Assembly: GCA_963855995.1 (NCBI GenBank)
Contig: OY979718.1
Location: forward strand, 33,236,982 to 33,300,981
Direction: 5' to 3'
From: Muricea muricata
Lineage: Eukaryota > Cnidaria > Anthozoa > Malacalcyonacea > Plexauridae
Length of the DNA stretch: 64,000 nucleotides
Of the stretch, positions 24,420-35,610 are shown piece after piece. The position numbers and the translations under genes were made by a program. Position 1 is the stretch's first letter; each line of letters begins with the position of its first letter. A model generated the notes under the pieces. The model saw only the letters and a list, made by a program, of their open reading frames with translations, did no database searches and was not told where the DNA came from.

Positions 24420-27400
24420 CTAACACAATCATAAAATAGCCCAAAATCTTTTTCTATATCTTAGTTATTAGCAAATACAATTACGCTGTCTTATGATATT
24501 TGGCCCGGGTGATGTCGCTTGATCAAAATTGTTTGGCTACACACCCGTATTTCTGCAGCTGTTTCGCGATTCAATGCAATATATTATATTATCACATACT
24601 TGTGCCTTTATCTGGGCGATAACACGGTGACATAAAAACGATATGTCTCGTGATATCGTTTTTTGTCCCGCGATATCGTTTTTGTCCCGCTCAAAACAAA
24701 GATGGCGTCCGACTGAAGGAACGATAGAGAGATAACAATAAAAATATAAAATAATACAAGGAAAATAACACAAAGAAGTTTGCAGCTATTAAAAGATAAG
24801 TTATTTTTGGTTTGTTTTTGTAATTTCTACCTGTTTAGCGTATTTTAAACAATCATTTTGAATTCATTTTGAAATGTACTCGAAGTGTAAATAATTTGAA
24901 AATATAATCTGGTTTTTGCTCTAGATAAAGGCACAAGTACGTGATAAATAGGTTATCATATTCGAGACTCAGTAATATCAGTTTTATCGCTCTCGTTACG
25001 ATATCATATTTTGTCCCTCGTTCGCTGCGCTCACGCGATAAAACTGATATCACCTCGCCTCTCATATGATAACCTATACTTATCTGGTAGTATATGAAGT
25101 GGAAATCAGAACTCTTGCATCTACATAACATGCGTGCATATTGCATTGGCATCATTTTGGTTCAATGCACGCCACAAGAGATGTACACGATTTGTTTGAG
25201 CTTGGAAATAAAAAGCAAGATTACCACCAAATACGAGCAGATGAAATTCAAAATTGAAATAAAAAAGAAAGGACAGTAAACAGGGAAAGGACAGTAAGTA
25301 AGGATATTTAGTAGCCAAACATATCACAATTAAGTAAAGAACGTATTGCATTTTTCTCAACACAAACCTTTTTGGGACGAGGAAAGGATTGTGTCTACTT
25401 GCCAGTCCACTTGAAATTTGTTACATTTTTGAACCCAAGGATCTGGTGTGAGAAATAATGAACATTGAATTTTTTTTACAAAATGGCATTGCAAAAAGGA
25501 TCTATTGACTGTAACCTCCTCGCCCTACGGATGGGGTGGCACGTATATTAAATTTCAAAACCGGGCGTCCCAAAAAAGTATTCCAGCTTGATTCATAATA
25601 ACTTGCCAACTAGTACAGCTATTACGCTACAACAAGTTGCACTAGGTAGATGGGAGCCTAACTTATATTTTGATATATCATTACAATGGTATGTTACGAA
25701 AACATTGGCGGAGATATTAATGTTCAAGATCAGTGGCATACAGTATATCTTTAAATGTTTAGCCAAAATCGGCTTATCAATTATTAATCAAGCTTTGCTC
25801 AGCTTAAAGGCATATCAGGCTAATGTATATTTCAATAATTATTGGAAAGGTTTGTAAAGGACAAATGTTAGTAAACGTAAGTTTAGGCATCTACTTATTC
25901 AGGTTTGAAATTATGCAAACTTTAAAAACTTAAAGGCAAGAGACCTAATTTTTTCTTGAATCTTTTTCATACATTTATAACTAGGTTGGAGTACCATGAA
26001 CATAGCAAGGAAACGATACTGCCTTTCAGTTGCTGTTTTTTTTTAAATACACCCAACATACCACCGTTAGTATTTTTGTTACGTTTTGTTCCAAAAATGT
26101 CATAGGTCTCTTGGGAGTTGCAGGAAATGGGGAAGGGGATTGCATCGGAATTTATGTATTATTCGTAACCATGTTAAATACAGGAAGGACTTGGATAGGA
26201 CTAATTGTAACATCGACATGAATAATTGAATAACATGCAGTGGCTACAAGCCAAAGCTTTTGTCATGCCAGCTATATGACAATGTAAAGGTTCACATACA
26301 ATTAATTATGCAGTTCACATATGGCCAAGGAGTAAACACCGTGATTGGCTTCGCATACCCCTCCCCCTTACTCTTAAAACCTTACAATATGCTAAATTTT
26401 TGTTGTGAATAAACCTTTACTAACACATTTGGAACATATCACATGATCAGCAACCGCAAATTTTAGAAGCAAGTTTCACAACTCAGTTGTGACAGCCTCT
26501 GTAATCTAGAACGAAATCCATGTCTGGTATACTGTACGTCATTCCTCTACTGTACCAAATAAAATGGCAAACACGTTAATAGAATTCTCAAGATTTCTTC
26601 TTATATGATTGTTAGTTCCTAATCTATCTTTCATTTATTTTTTCTTCCTTATACTGGGTATGGCAAGACAATTGCGTTTAAAATCGCGGCATATGTTACC
26701 CCGACCTGTCATCGCATGAATTCGTCAAAAGAACCCTGGGGCATTCCATGGACTCAATATTGTTCACAATAGCTCTTCAAACATGTTATGATTTCGACTT
26801 AATGCTTCAATCATCAAAACACGTTTTTATTTAGAGACTGACGAGGGTTAATTTATGCTGGTCTTAGCATGAGTCTAAATAGAAAGCATTATCTTAGATT
26901 ATTACCAAGTAGGAGCATATGAAATTCAAAACTAAAATAGCAAAGAAAGGACAGGAAATACCTATGATTCTTTAACATATGCTTGAGACTCTTAACTTAC
27001 AAAAAACAAGAAGTTCGGCAAAAATAAATCATTTCCGGGGACATAGCTATGGACAAGAAAGCAGTTTGTGCCTTGCATTGTCCTACAGTTGTTTGAATTT
27101 TGACTTGTTATTACGAATACTTGAATGTATGCATTTACTGCGAAATAGCTAAAATTTAAAACCATAAATTCCTTAGCCATCTATCTATTCACATGTTCAT
27201 GGAACTCAATCATTCCTAAACCATGATTAAACCTAAGAACACTATTTATCCTAAACCTGAGAATACTATTTAATCTAATATACTGACATAGATATTGACT
27301 AGAATGGTTTTGATACCAAATGCAGACAAGCCTGACTAGGATATTACACTACTTCCAAGTCCACAAGTTCAAAGGTACAAACAGGACTTTAGTAATTCAA

Positions 27401-27625
27401 CTTGCCCTTCGCACTCGCAGAGAAGTTTACTGTATAATAGTCTGTTACTAATAATTAGCTAAAATAGAGATATCCACAAGGCTATATATTCTCTATTAAA
27501 TCTTCAATGATGTTGATCAATATTTTGGACAACACTAAAAGCTACAGGCCGGCCCAATAAATTCCTAAAATACAAATATTATTCATATATATCATTATTC
27601 ACCTATTAACAATAATGCTGCCTAC
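24420..27625. other. Probable intron(s) of the unrecognised gene; repeats only
   Basis: Apart from the palindromic cluster I see nothing nameable. Frames at 25588-25857, 26030-26221 and 26992-27180 have AT-driven composition and no domain. Confidence 0.35.
24585..25077. mobile_element. Palindromic MITE cluster
   Basis: Outer arms CACATACTTGTGCCTTTATCT (about 24594) and AGATAAAGGCACAAGTACGTG (about 24923) are inverted. An inner foldback at 24949-25076 has arms TAGGTTATCATAT.../...ATATGATAACCTA and GTTTTATCGC/GCGATAAAAC, with a GC-rich centre CGTTCGCTGCGCTCACGCG. No coding sequence. Confidence 0.7.
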
Positions 27626-27779
27626 CGGATTCAGTATCTGTTGTTTGAGCTATGGAACGAGACTGAAAAAGACTCTTTCGAGAGCCGTACAGTCTGGCAT
27701 GTCTAAATAACGTTTTTCTACTGTCGCTTCTCGAACTGCTTTCTTCCATGCTTTGCCCTTCTCCACTATCGGACGCCAT
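27626..27779 (-). CDS. First exon of an unrecognised gene
   Basis: An ATG at 27779 opens MASDSGEGQSMEESSSRSDS, a Ser/Glu-rich start, followed by RKTLFRHARLYGSRKSLFQS and ending at a TCCG|GTAGGC donor (27626) in phase 1 after 51 codons. An alternative longer frame overlaps but lacks the donor logic. It lies head-to-head with the ZZ/EF-hand gene, 207 bp between start codons, so the two probably share a promoter region. The protein start is likely disordered. It may belong with the exon at 24176-24419. Confidence 0.5.
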
Positions 27780-27986
27780 TTTTGACCTCGTTTCAAGCGG
27801 GTTGTCGTGGGGTAAATATGGATAGATAAGTACACCAAGTTTTAACCCTAAAAGACCTGACTATCCCCAATGAGAGCGCCATGTTTGAAACAAAGTTGTC
27901 AGGAAGCAAAAACATTGTAAATTTACAGATTTCTTCGCTCGTTTTTGGAGATAGCATCATTGGATATTTAACTTGACAGCAGAAAT
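27780..27986. promoter_or_regulatory. Candidate bidirectional promoter
   Basis: Only 207 bp separate two divergent start codons (27779 minus, 27987 plus). No TATA box is obvious. The call rests on gene layout, not on a motif. Confidence 0.35.
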
Positions 27987-30860
27987 ATGGCGCATTGGTA
28001 TTCCAACCCCTTTGCGCAATTCGCTTTTGGCGTTGTTGCTGGTGCAGGGGCCATTGTTTTGGTATCGAGAAGCATGGATGTTGCCTCTGGATTATATTAC
28101 ACGGTCAATACGGCTCGCAATGCCAGCACAGCAAGTCAAAATGGAACAGCGCCCTCTCAAAGCGAGAGGGAAACCTTTGGAAGTCTCTTGGAAGGACCTT
28201 TGCATGTTAATGTAAATTATGGCACGAGAAATAGTGATGGAATTTTGGATTCGCTCTCCGGCGTCGAGGGAGACAACGTGGAAAATAATGCGCTTATGGA
28301 CTTACTTTTCCAGGTTGCAAAAGATCAGGCACATAGGGATAGTTTTATTCATCGTGGGATAACGTGTAATATGTGCAATGCAAGCCCAGTTTGTGGAACT
28401 CGTTACAAATGTGCTAATTGCCTGGATTATGATGTGTGTGAGGTCTGTGAACCTGGAGACCATCATGATAGAACTCATGTTTTCTTGAAAATTAAATATC
28501 CAATACCACCTTTGGCAAATCCTAAGGCAGTGTGCCTAAAGCCATTTTACACTGGTATGTTGATGGTGAATTTTTGTGGTGAGATGCCCCAGGATGCATT
28601 TCATGTCAATGAGTGGCTATTTGTGCAGCACCCGCATCCCAATATTATTTTTGTTTGAAATGAACAGCTCGGTGACAACGTTAAGATGGGGTCTAATGGG
28701 CAGCATAGCCCTAGCAGTATGGTCACCCTATCTCATGTAAATGCTTGCTTTTTTACCCGTTTAGGGTCACCCCACCTCCATCTAAACAGGGTATGAAGAC
28801 ATAGTTTGGAAAGGGGTTTGATCCCCCCTTTTATAACACCCTCCTTTTATCTTCCTATCTATCTTAACTTTCCATCTTCCCTTCTTTTCACATTTTTTCC
28901 AACAAGTTGACACCTGTAAATGCTTCAGATTTAGTGCAGAAATATTGTTAAATTTACAGTTATGTGTACTAATTTCTAGTATCCACCCAAAACTTTCACC
29001 AAGAAAATAATTTTCATAACTCCAACCCTCTCCCCCCCCCACCTTTTGAATAGTAAAATAGTGTTTGGATATGACCTCCATATATGTCATAGATTCCACA
29101 CATTGTAACCATGTGAGAAGTATGCCAAAGTACTTGCCATTATTTTGTATGGTTCACAGATACAGGTGCTGAGGTGCATCTCCTAAGAAGTCTATAGATT
29201 ACTTCTTGGTTTAATTTCAAATTAAAACAGTATTATGCCTAACCCAAAGAGCTTTCAATTGGTGCATGCCACTTAAAATGTACCCAGATTTCTGGGCAAT
29301 CTGATAGAAATTGGATTCCATTAGCAATTGCTATTTGTGATAATAATCAGATTGCACATATTAAAGAAGTGGTGTGAGGGTACATACAGTCCACTCAGAA
29401 CCCAAATATGAAGCAAATGAATGGGTCATGTGACATGTTACAATCATGCCAATTATCAGATTATCACAAAATTAATGGTTGGAAAAAAATCCTAATCCAT
29501 GAAACTCTTCCCAGATAAAAACTTCAGGTTCTCAAATAACGTTAAACCCTTTTCTCCCCTCTCCCTGGAACTTTTATATGTTATCAAACCAAAGTTAACC
29601 CACGTCATTTACCATGAAAGTTACAGTCCAATTGAACAACTACCGATACCCCCAAAAACCTTGTACACCAACTCGGCTTGGTCGCGTAATAATAGCTTTT
29701 GAGGTGTAAACTTGTGTAATAATAATTTTGTGGGCGATGATTGCATAAAAGACAAAAAATAAACCTGTGGACAAATTGTCACGCTACCTTCACCAAATTC
29801 GTTCTTCAGCTACGAACTCAGTTTAATTTCAATCTGCTTTTATGTAGAGAGAAAAAGTCTAAATCCTTGCCACAAAACAACGTGAAGCGATAGATAGTTA
29901 TAATTAATATAATGTTCTCTGTGAAAAGGCGATTTCTGGCCTGGTATAAAAGCTATTAAAAATAAAAAAGAAGTGGTTTCTTGACCAGGAAATAATTATG
30001 GAGTATCAAAACCGGGAAAAGTCATATGTTTATTTGCTCATGCATGTCTATGCTTGGTGCATGAAAATAAATTCATACTAAATTTTTCAACCTAAATTTC
30101 AGGCAAAAGTGTCAATCGCATCTCACTGTCTTGCGATGATATAAATCGCCTCAAAGATGAAACTCATTTTGAGGAAACGGAAATCCAAAGTCTCTATGAC
30201 CAGTTTAAGACGCTCGCGCCAGAAGAGAGCGGCATCACAAGAGAGGCATTCAACCAATGTTTAGGGCCACTTGGCAGGCAAACAAATTTAGTAATGGACA
30301 GAATGTTCTTGTTTTATGATCAAAACGAGGATGGTGTAATCTCGTTCGAGGAATTCGTCTGTGCCCTATCAATTTTAGTAAAGGGCGGTCAAGATGAAAA
30401 ACTAAAGTTTGTATTTGAAGGGTACGATTTAGATAAGAAAGGTTATTTGGTGTACAAAGACTTTCACGACATGTTCAAAGCATACTTTACTGTCAGTATT
30501 GAGCTGGTTAGAGATTACATAAAAACGTGTGAAGAGGAGATGAGAGCTTCGTTCGATGAAACGGCAGACAAACCCGTCTCATCTGTGTTTCACGCTCCGA
30601 TACCCAACGACGTGGGCAGTGCTTCTGGCGTAGACGTTAAATCTCTTCACCAGCTGCGCTCCGGTGCTGGTGGCAGTGGCGGTGCTCAGCCGTTGATGGA
30701 AGCCATGTCGCAGGATGCTATTGACGAGATGGTTGCGAACGTTTTCAAATGTGCCGACCTGGACGAGGATGGGAAGATCACTTTCGATGAGTTTAAGACG
30801 TGGGCTGTTTTAGATAACACGATTTTAGCATGGTTTGATGCTCTTGGAACTGTATTCTAG
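27987..30860 (+). CDS. Membrane-anchored ZZ zinc finger plus EF-hand calcium-binding protein
   Basis: Exons 27987-28554 and 30103-30860 join in phase (ACTG|GTATGT, TTTCAG|GC) to 441 residues. A hydrophobic helix at about 9-27 (FAQFAFGVVAGAGAIVLV) suggests an N-terminal membrane anchor. A ZZ finger spans 124-165, with C127, C130, C142, C145, C151, C154 and His 160/164 as metal ligands. Three EF-hand loops follow: 262-273 (DQNEDGVISFEE, canonical), 298-309 (DLDKKGYLVYKD, lacking the position-12 Glu, so probably degenerate) and 408-419 (DLDEDGKITFDE, canonical). ZZ fingers bind peptides or arginylated/acetylated N-termini. The domain order suggests a calcium-responsive adaptor on an organelle membrane, but that is inference. 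Both exons are fully open and a TAG stop ends the frame. Confidence 0.9.
28555..30102 (+). other. Intron of the ZZ/EF-hand gene
   Basis: GTATGT donor and TTTCAG acceptor frame a 1.5-kb AT-rich intron. No nested gene was seen; the minus-strand frame at 28782-29099 lacks any motif. Confidence 0.75.
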
Positions 30861-31009
30861 TTTTGCTATGATTTAGTTTGCATTTAAGTAAAACTGGGTC
30901 AGTGGAGCAGCGTGCGAAAACATTGCAGTGCGTCTGCTATAAGTGGCCCACTTGGACAACGCTCGCGTATAGTCCACCGCTATGGTTGATAGCGAGGCTA
31001 GGATTTGAT

Positions 31010-31639
31010 TAGAGCTGTGCAAACTCCGGTTTTTTCACCTCCGGCTCCGGCAGAAAAAAAACTCCGGCTCAGGCAAAATAACTCCGGCTCCGGCAGAAAA
31101 TTTTAAGCTTTTGTGCAAATTTGTCAAAATTGGAAATTTTTACAGTTTAAAGTGGAAACACCATCTTTGTTTTTTATTTAACACTTCGCATTCTTCGCAT
31201 TAACTTTTGTAATATGCATTATGCACGGTATTGTATTTGCAAAACGAGACGCATTTTCTCTTCTGGAAAAACATACAGTTAGTAGTAATGTTTCAGTTGT
31301 TCTTAAAAATACATATTCGACCTTTCATTTTGACATTGTAAGCATAGCGTCGCAGCGTTTGATGAAATTTTCAGATAAAATTTTCAAGCGCTTTCCCGTC
31401 TTGCGGACGTCGCAGTTATACAAAAATAACATAAAATACCATAATTTTAATTTGTATGTTTGTGGCAAGCCGTATTAGGCTGTATTTACTTTTTTGTCGA
31501 TGAAGTTAGTTTTTTCGTTGATCTATGATAGAAGTTTGCAGCACAGATAAGTGCAGCCGGAGGTGAACAAACTCCGGCTCCGGCAAAATAGGGCAAAACT
31601 CCGGCTCTCCGGCTCCGGTCAGTCCGGTGCACGGCACTA
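31010..31639. mobile_element. hAT-like MITE with ACTCCGGCTCCGGC minisatellite ends
   Basis: It starts TAGAGCTGTGCAAACTCCGG and ends CCGGTGCACGGCACTA, an imperfect inverted pair. Flanking GATTTGAT (31002-31009) and GATATGAT (31640-31647) match at 7 of 8. Both ends hold arrays of ACTCCGGCTCCGGCA units, three or more per side. The centre is AT-rich and non-coding. Confidence 0.7.
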
Positions 31640-32020
31640 GATATGATAGCAAATTTTACGCGTATTGCTAGTGTGCTTATTATAAAATTGACAATTTTTT
31701 TACCATATAGGCGATTGTTTAACGTGCCATTTAGGGCGATTTTCTATTCACTCTTCAATTTGATTGGTTCGTGTTGTCCAGGCGGCTCCACTTATGGCAA
31801 ACCTGCAAACGCACAGTAAGTGTAAAAAATAATCGGAAAGTTAGACGCTACTAAGTCGCCGAATGGTAGCTTTTCGACTATGTCAACATACCACACTAAG
31901 ATATGTAAGGCTGACTTTTATATGTATACGATTAAGACCGCTACTTTGAAAGTAAGGCGCCTATGATATGGACGCGAGTTGAAAACTATATAATAAAAGC
32001 GGATGAGCGCAAGCCTAATA

Positions 32021-32472
32021 CAGTAACCGCATAAAAGAACCAGTTAATTTTGACGTCAGGCTGAAGTGTTTGTTACATAACAGGTACTTAGAAAAGAAAT
32101 CAGGCTGAAGTGGTTCTTAACTGGTTCTTATTTCCAGCCAAAAGCAATTGATGTTCCTGGTATAGAGTTTTAATTGAAACCTCTTATTGTATAAAATGTG
32201 TTGAATACATTATGTTGTGAATTGATTGCTGTTTTGATAAAACATATGCATGCAGGATGTGGTTGAAAGACAATTCCTGCTTGCAAAATCACAGTATTTG
32301 TTTTCTCCTAGTACATGATTAGCACCTAGTTCAGCTAAAAGTTTAATAAGGATTTTTAAGAACCAGTTTGATTTGTCAGCCTGAAGTGGTTCTTTTATTT
32401 TGGGTACCTATTTGGCCAAATTTCAGGCTGGTAGTGCTTAACCCACTGGTTCTTTTATGCGGGGTTTTACTG
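32021..32472. mobile_element. Tc1/mariner-like MITE (TA target)
   Basis: The left end CAGTAACCGCATAAAAGAACC is inverted at the right end (GGTTCTTTTATGCGGGGTTTTACTG), with flanking TA at 32019-32020 and 32473-32474. Inner segments containing CAGGCTGAAGTGGTTCTT recur on both sides. Confidence 0.78.
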
Positions 32473-32479
32473 TATGCGC

Positions 32480-33140
32480 TTTTCAACATGTTTGTATATA
32501 GCTGCGGGTAACTTGCGTCCACCTTTCTTAGCTCAACGTGTTGTCGACATTGAGTTTCCAATTCACGATTAGGGAAAAGATGGTGGCATGTACATTTTCC
32601 CAGAATGCATTGCAAAGGTGAAGTGAAAATTACTGAATAAAGATCATCTAATGATGAGGAATTTCGACGGCATTGCATTACTAGGAAAATTTACAACCAA
32701 CATCTTTTCGGTAATCGTGGATTAGCTCCTCACGCTACCACAAAGCCTTAAAGCCGCCGTTTTTGGGTGGCAAGTGCAAATTTTATTTTGTTAAAACAAA
32801 AATTATTTTGAACAAAGTTCATCGTTTTTTTCTCGCTAAACTAAAGCTAGCTCCATGCGTGAAGCTTTAGCACCGAATTTTGAAATTTAGCCAAGAAAAT
32901 ACCCGATGAAGAAGATGTATATTTTCTGAGAGTATTGTCACAAAATTTTGCACAGTATTTTCTTGATTCGGCATTGCAAACATCACAATATAGCTTCTTG
33001 GGAAGAATTTTTGTTAAAAATTTTTAAGGTGTTAAGCAATATATAATAAGCAATGTATATCATATAGATACTCATTATGCATTGCGATGTCACACATTGT
33101 GAGACAGGCAAAAATTTATTGGTCTCAGTTTTAATACAGC
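32480..33140. other. No gene recognised
   Basis: No domain or repeat was seen in this AT-rich stretch. Confidence 0.4.
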
Positions 33141-33144
33141 TAAT

Positions 33145-33760
33145 TCCCCGCCTGCCGTAGGTGTGGCGGACTTTTAATTCGCCATATTTCTGGGTTTTTT
33201 TTTTATTTTTAAAATTTTTTTTTCGGTGTCGAAAGTTGGTGCAGCCCTCATCGGTGACATCGCTGACCGGGGAATGTGATCAGACCCTATATCTGATACC
33301 AACACATTGTATAAATTCATTTTCTTATACAATATCTCAACAAAACCATAGGTAGCCCAGGCTAGGCAAAGTGTGACGCACATCCAATGTGACGCACATC
33401 AAATTATTAAAGTTAAACACCTTAAAAAATTTTTGCAAAATGTTGTGTGATAGGCACATTACACTTTCTACGATAAAACACATTTTAATACAAATTCTGA
33501 AATATCTAAACAGCCACGAGATTCTCCGTCCACACAATCGCATCCAAAATGTTTTAAAACGGCAAATTTTGACACATTCGATTGCGAAATATCTACGCCG
33601 AGAAAAATGTGACGCCGAGACAAAGACATCGTTTACACCCATTTTCTAGCGTATATATAGAAAACGCACATTAACATGTACACTGAAGTGCACTGAAACA
33701 TATAAACGTTCTCAACAGGGTTCTCGAATGTTTTAAAACGACAAACATATGAGTTCCACA
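33145..33760 (-). repeat. Dispersed repeat R1, copy in minus orientation
   Basis: Read on the minus strand it ends in GAGGGCTGCACCAACTTTCG, GACACCGAAAAA and a CGCCTACGGCAGGCGGGGAA-like terminus (33150 region). Earlier blocks contain AAAATTTGCCGTTTTAAAACATT. The same blocks occur in order in the copies at 37305 and 52816. Confidence 0.65.
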
Positions 33761-34466
33761 AACATGAAATGTACTATTTATTATATGCATTACACACATT
33801 TTGTAATTTTTGTTATAATATCGAGTGTGTTGAATAAAGGTGACTGCTAAAGTCAAGTTATAAGTGAAGCCCATGAATATAAAACAAGTGCTTTGATGAT
33901 TTTTTGCGAGCCAATCAGATTATAGAATACTTAATATCCGTTGGCAGTCTATATAATAATGTTAGATATACTTTGACTTGTTGCATAACTAAGTAGGAAC
34001 ATCCTTATCCAATCGAACTGGCACAGTTTATACATATTAACCTATATTTTGTATTGAGTCTATATTTTATAGTGGGTATGCAATTGCTGGTTTAATTTTT
34101 TACCAGGTGAACATTGCTGGTTGCTTTCAGAAGCTCATTTTTATTTCCCTCTTATTTCATGATTCAATGGTGGGCCCTTTATGCATTATCATGTGCATAC
34201 ATAATTACCTTTCCCTTGGAGTGTAAAATGTCTTGTATCTTCTGTGTATCTTTCTTGGATCCATGATCCATGGATCATCACCAATTTGGTTGAAAAAGAA
34301 GTTGAAACTACATTTTATGAATTTTACTACACTTTCATATTTATATTCTTAAAACATACATTATTCATATTCAATAGTAATCATTAACTATTGCAAAGTT
34401 TTAACAAAGCGTGAATGTATAAGTTAACCTGCACAAAATAAATTATTAAAATATTTTACATGTATA
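33761..34466. other. No gene recognised
   Basis: AT-rich stretch with only short spurious frames. Confidence 0.4.
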
Positions 34467-34970
34467 TTTATTATATGGCTTAAACAAATTACGCACGCTG
34501 ATTGGTTGATTAGCGGTCTGGAAAAAGTCATCTTGCCCGCTCAAGAAAGTCATCTTGCCCTCTAAAGAAATTCACCTTGCCCGCTCGTGTAAACATGGCA
34601 CAAATAAATTTTTAAAGGAAAATAAAACTTATTATGCCGTATAATGACGACGAAAATCACTCCCCGAGCGAGTTTTACCATCCTGAACAAACAAATGATC
34701 CAAATAAATACGGCTGAACGTTTAGCAGCGAAAGCGTTTTTTGGTCTCTTCTACGAAGTCACAACAAATTGTGATCGAACACAAAGCTATATAATATTAT
34801 AAATCCCTTATTAACCTCGTTTGATCTGTCTGTACGGGAAAGTATTGCCTTCGGTTCTTATCGCACAGACCTCGCTCCTTCGTGGCTCGGTCTGTACGAA
34901 GAACCTCAGGCAATACTTTCCCGTACAGACCTCGCACTCGGTTAATAAGTGCTTAATATATATATTCATT
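34467..34970 (+). mobile_element. MITE copy A of a family with a conserved mini-ORF
   Basis: It begins TATATGGCTTAAACAAATTAC, then GCACGCTGATTGGTTGATTA, and contains CATCTTGCCC direct repeats. A 27-codon frame at 34634-34717 reads MPYNDDENHSPSEFYHPEQT and then ends after NDPNKYG. A palindrome at 34830-34928 follows, with arms CTGTACGGGAAAGTATTGCC and its inverse around a centre CTCGCTCCTTCGTGGCTCGG. Confidence 0.75.
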
Positions 34971-35400
34971 ATTGATGGCTGAGACAAATGACGCACGCTA
35001 ATTGGTTGATTAGCGGTCTGGAAAAGTCATCTTGCCCTCTCAAGAAATTCATCTTGCCTGCTTGTGTAAATATTGCAAAAATAAAATTTTAAAGGAAATT
35101 AAAACTTACTATGCCGTATAATGACAACGAGCGAGTTTTACTATCCTGAACAAACAAATGACCCCAATAAATACAGCTGAACGTTTAGTAGCGAAAGCAT
35201 TTTTTGGTCTTTTCTACAAAGTCACAACAAATTGCAATCCAACATTGAACAAAGCCATACAATAAATCCTTTATTAACCTCGTTTGCTCGGTCTGCACTG
35301 TAAAGAATTGCCCGCTCCTTCCTCGCTCGGTCTGTACGAAAAACCTCAGACAATACTTTTCCGTACAGGCCTCGCAAGTCCTTAATATATATATATATTT
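34971..35400 (+). mobile_element. MITE copy B, direct repeat of copy A
   Basis: It repeats the copy A order: GCACGCTAATTGGTTGATTA, CATCTTGCC motifs, ATGCCGTATAATGAC at 35111, AAACAAATGACCCCAATAAA, then the TGTACGG/CTCGCTCGGTCTGTACG palindrome. A short internal deletion has shifted the mini-ORF frame. Confidence 0.75.
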
Positions 35401-35610
35401 TTTAGGATAGTAAAACTCGCTCGAGGAGTGATTTTCGTCTTCATTATACGGCATAATAAGTTATAAATTCCTTTAAAATTCTATTTGTGCAATGTTTACA
35501 CGAGCGGGCAAGATGAATTTCTTAAGAGGGCAAGATGACTTTCTTGAGCGGGGACTTTTTCCGGACCGCTAATCAACCAATCAGCGTGCGTCATTTGTCT
35601 CAGCCATATA
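35401..35610 (-). mobile_element. MITE copy C, partial and inverted
   Basis: The minus strand repeats the first part of copies A and B. The mini-ORF start MPYNEDENHSSSEFYYP lies at 35454 downward, and the terminus AATCAACCAATCAGCGTGCG is at about 35573-35592, followed by TCATTTGTCTCAGCCATATA. Together with copy A it gives the whole cluster inverted outer ends. Confidence 0.75.

Noticed and set aside
28782-29099. 105-codon minus-strand frame
   Set aside because: It lies in the intron of the ZZ/EF-hand gene, has no motif, and is AT/C-run driven.
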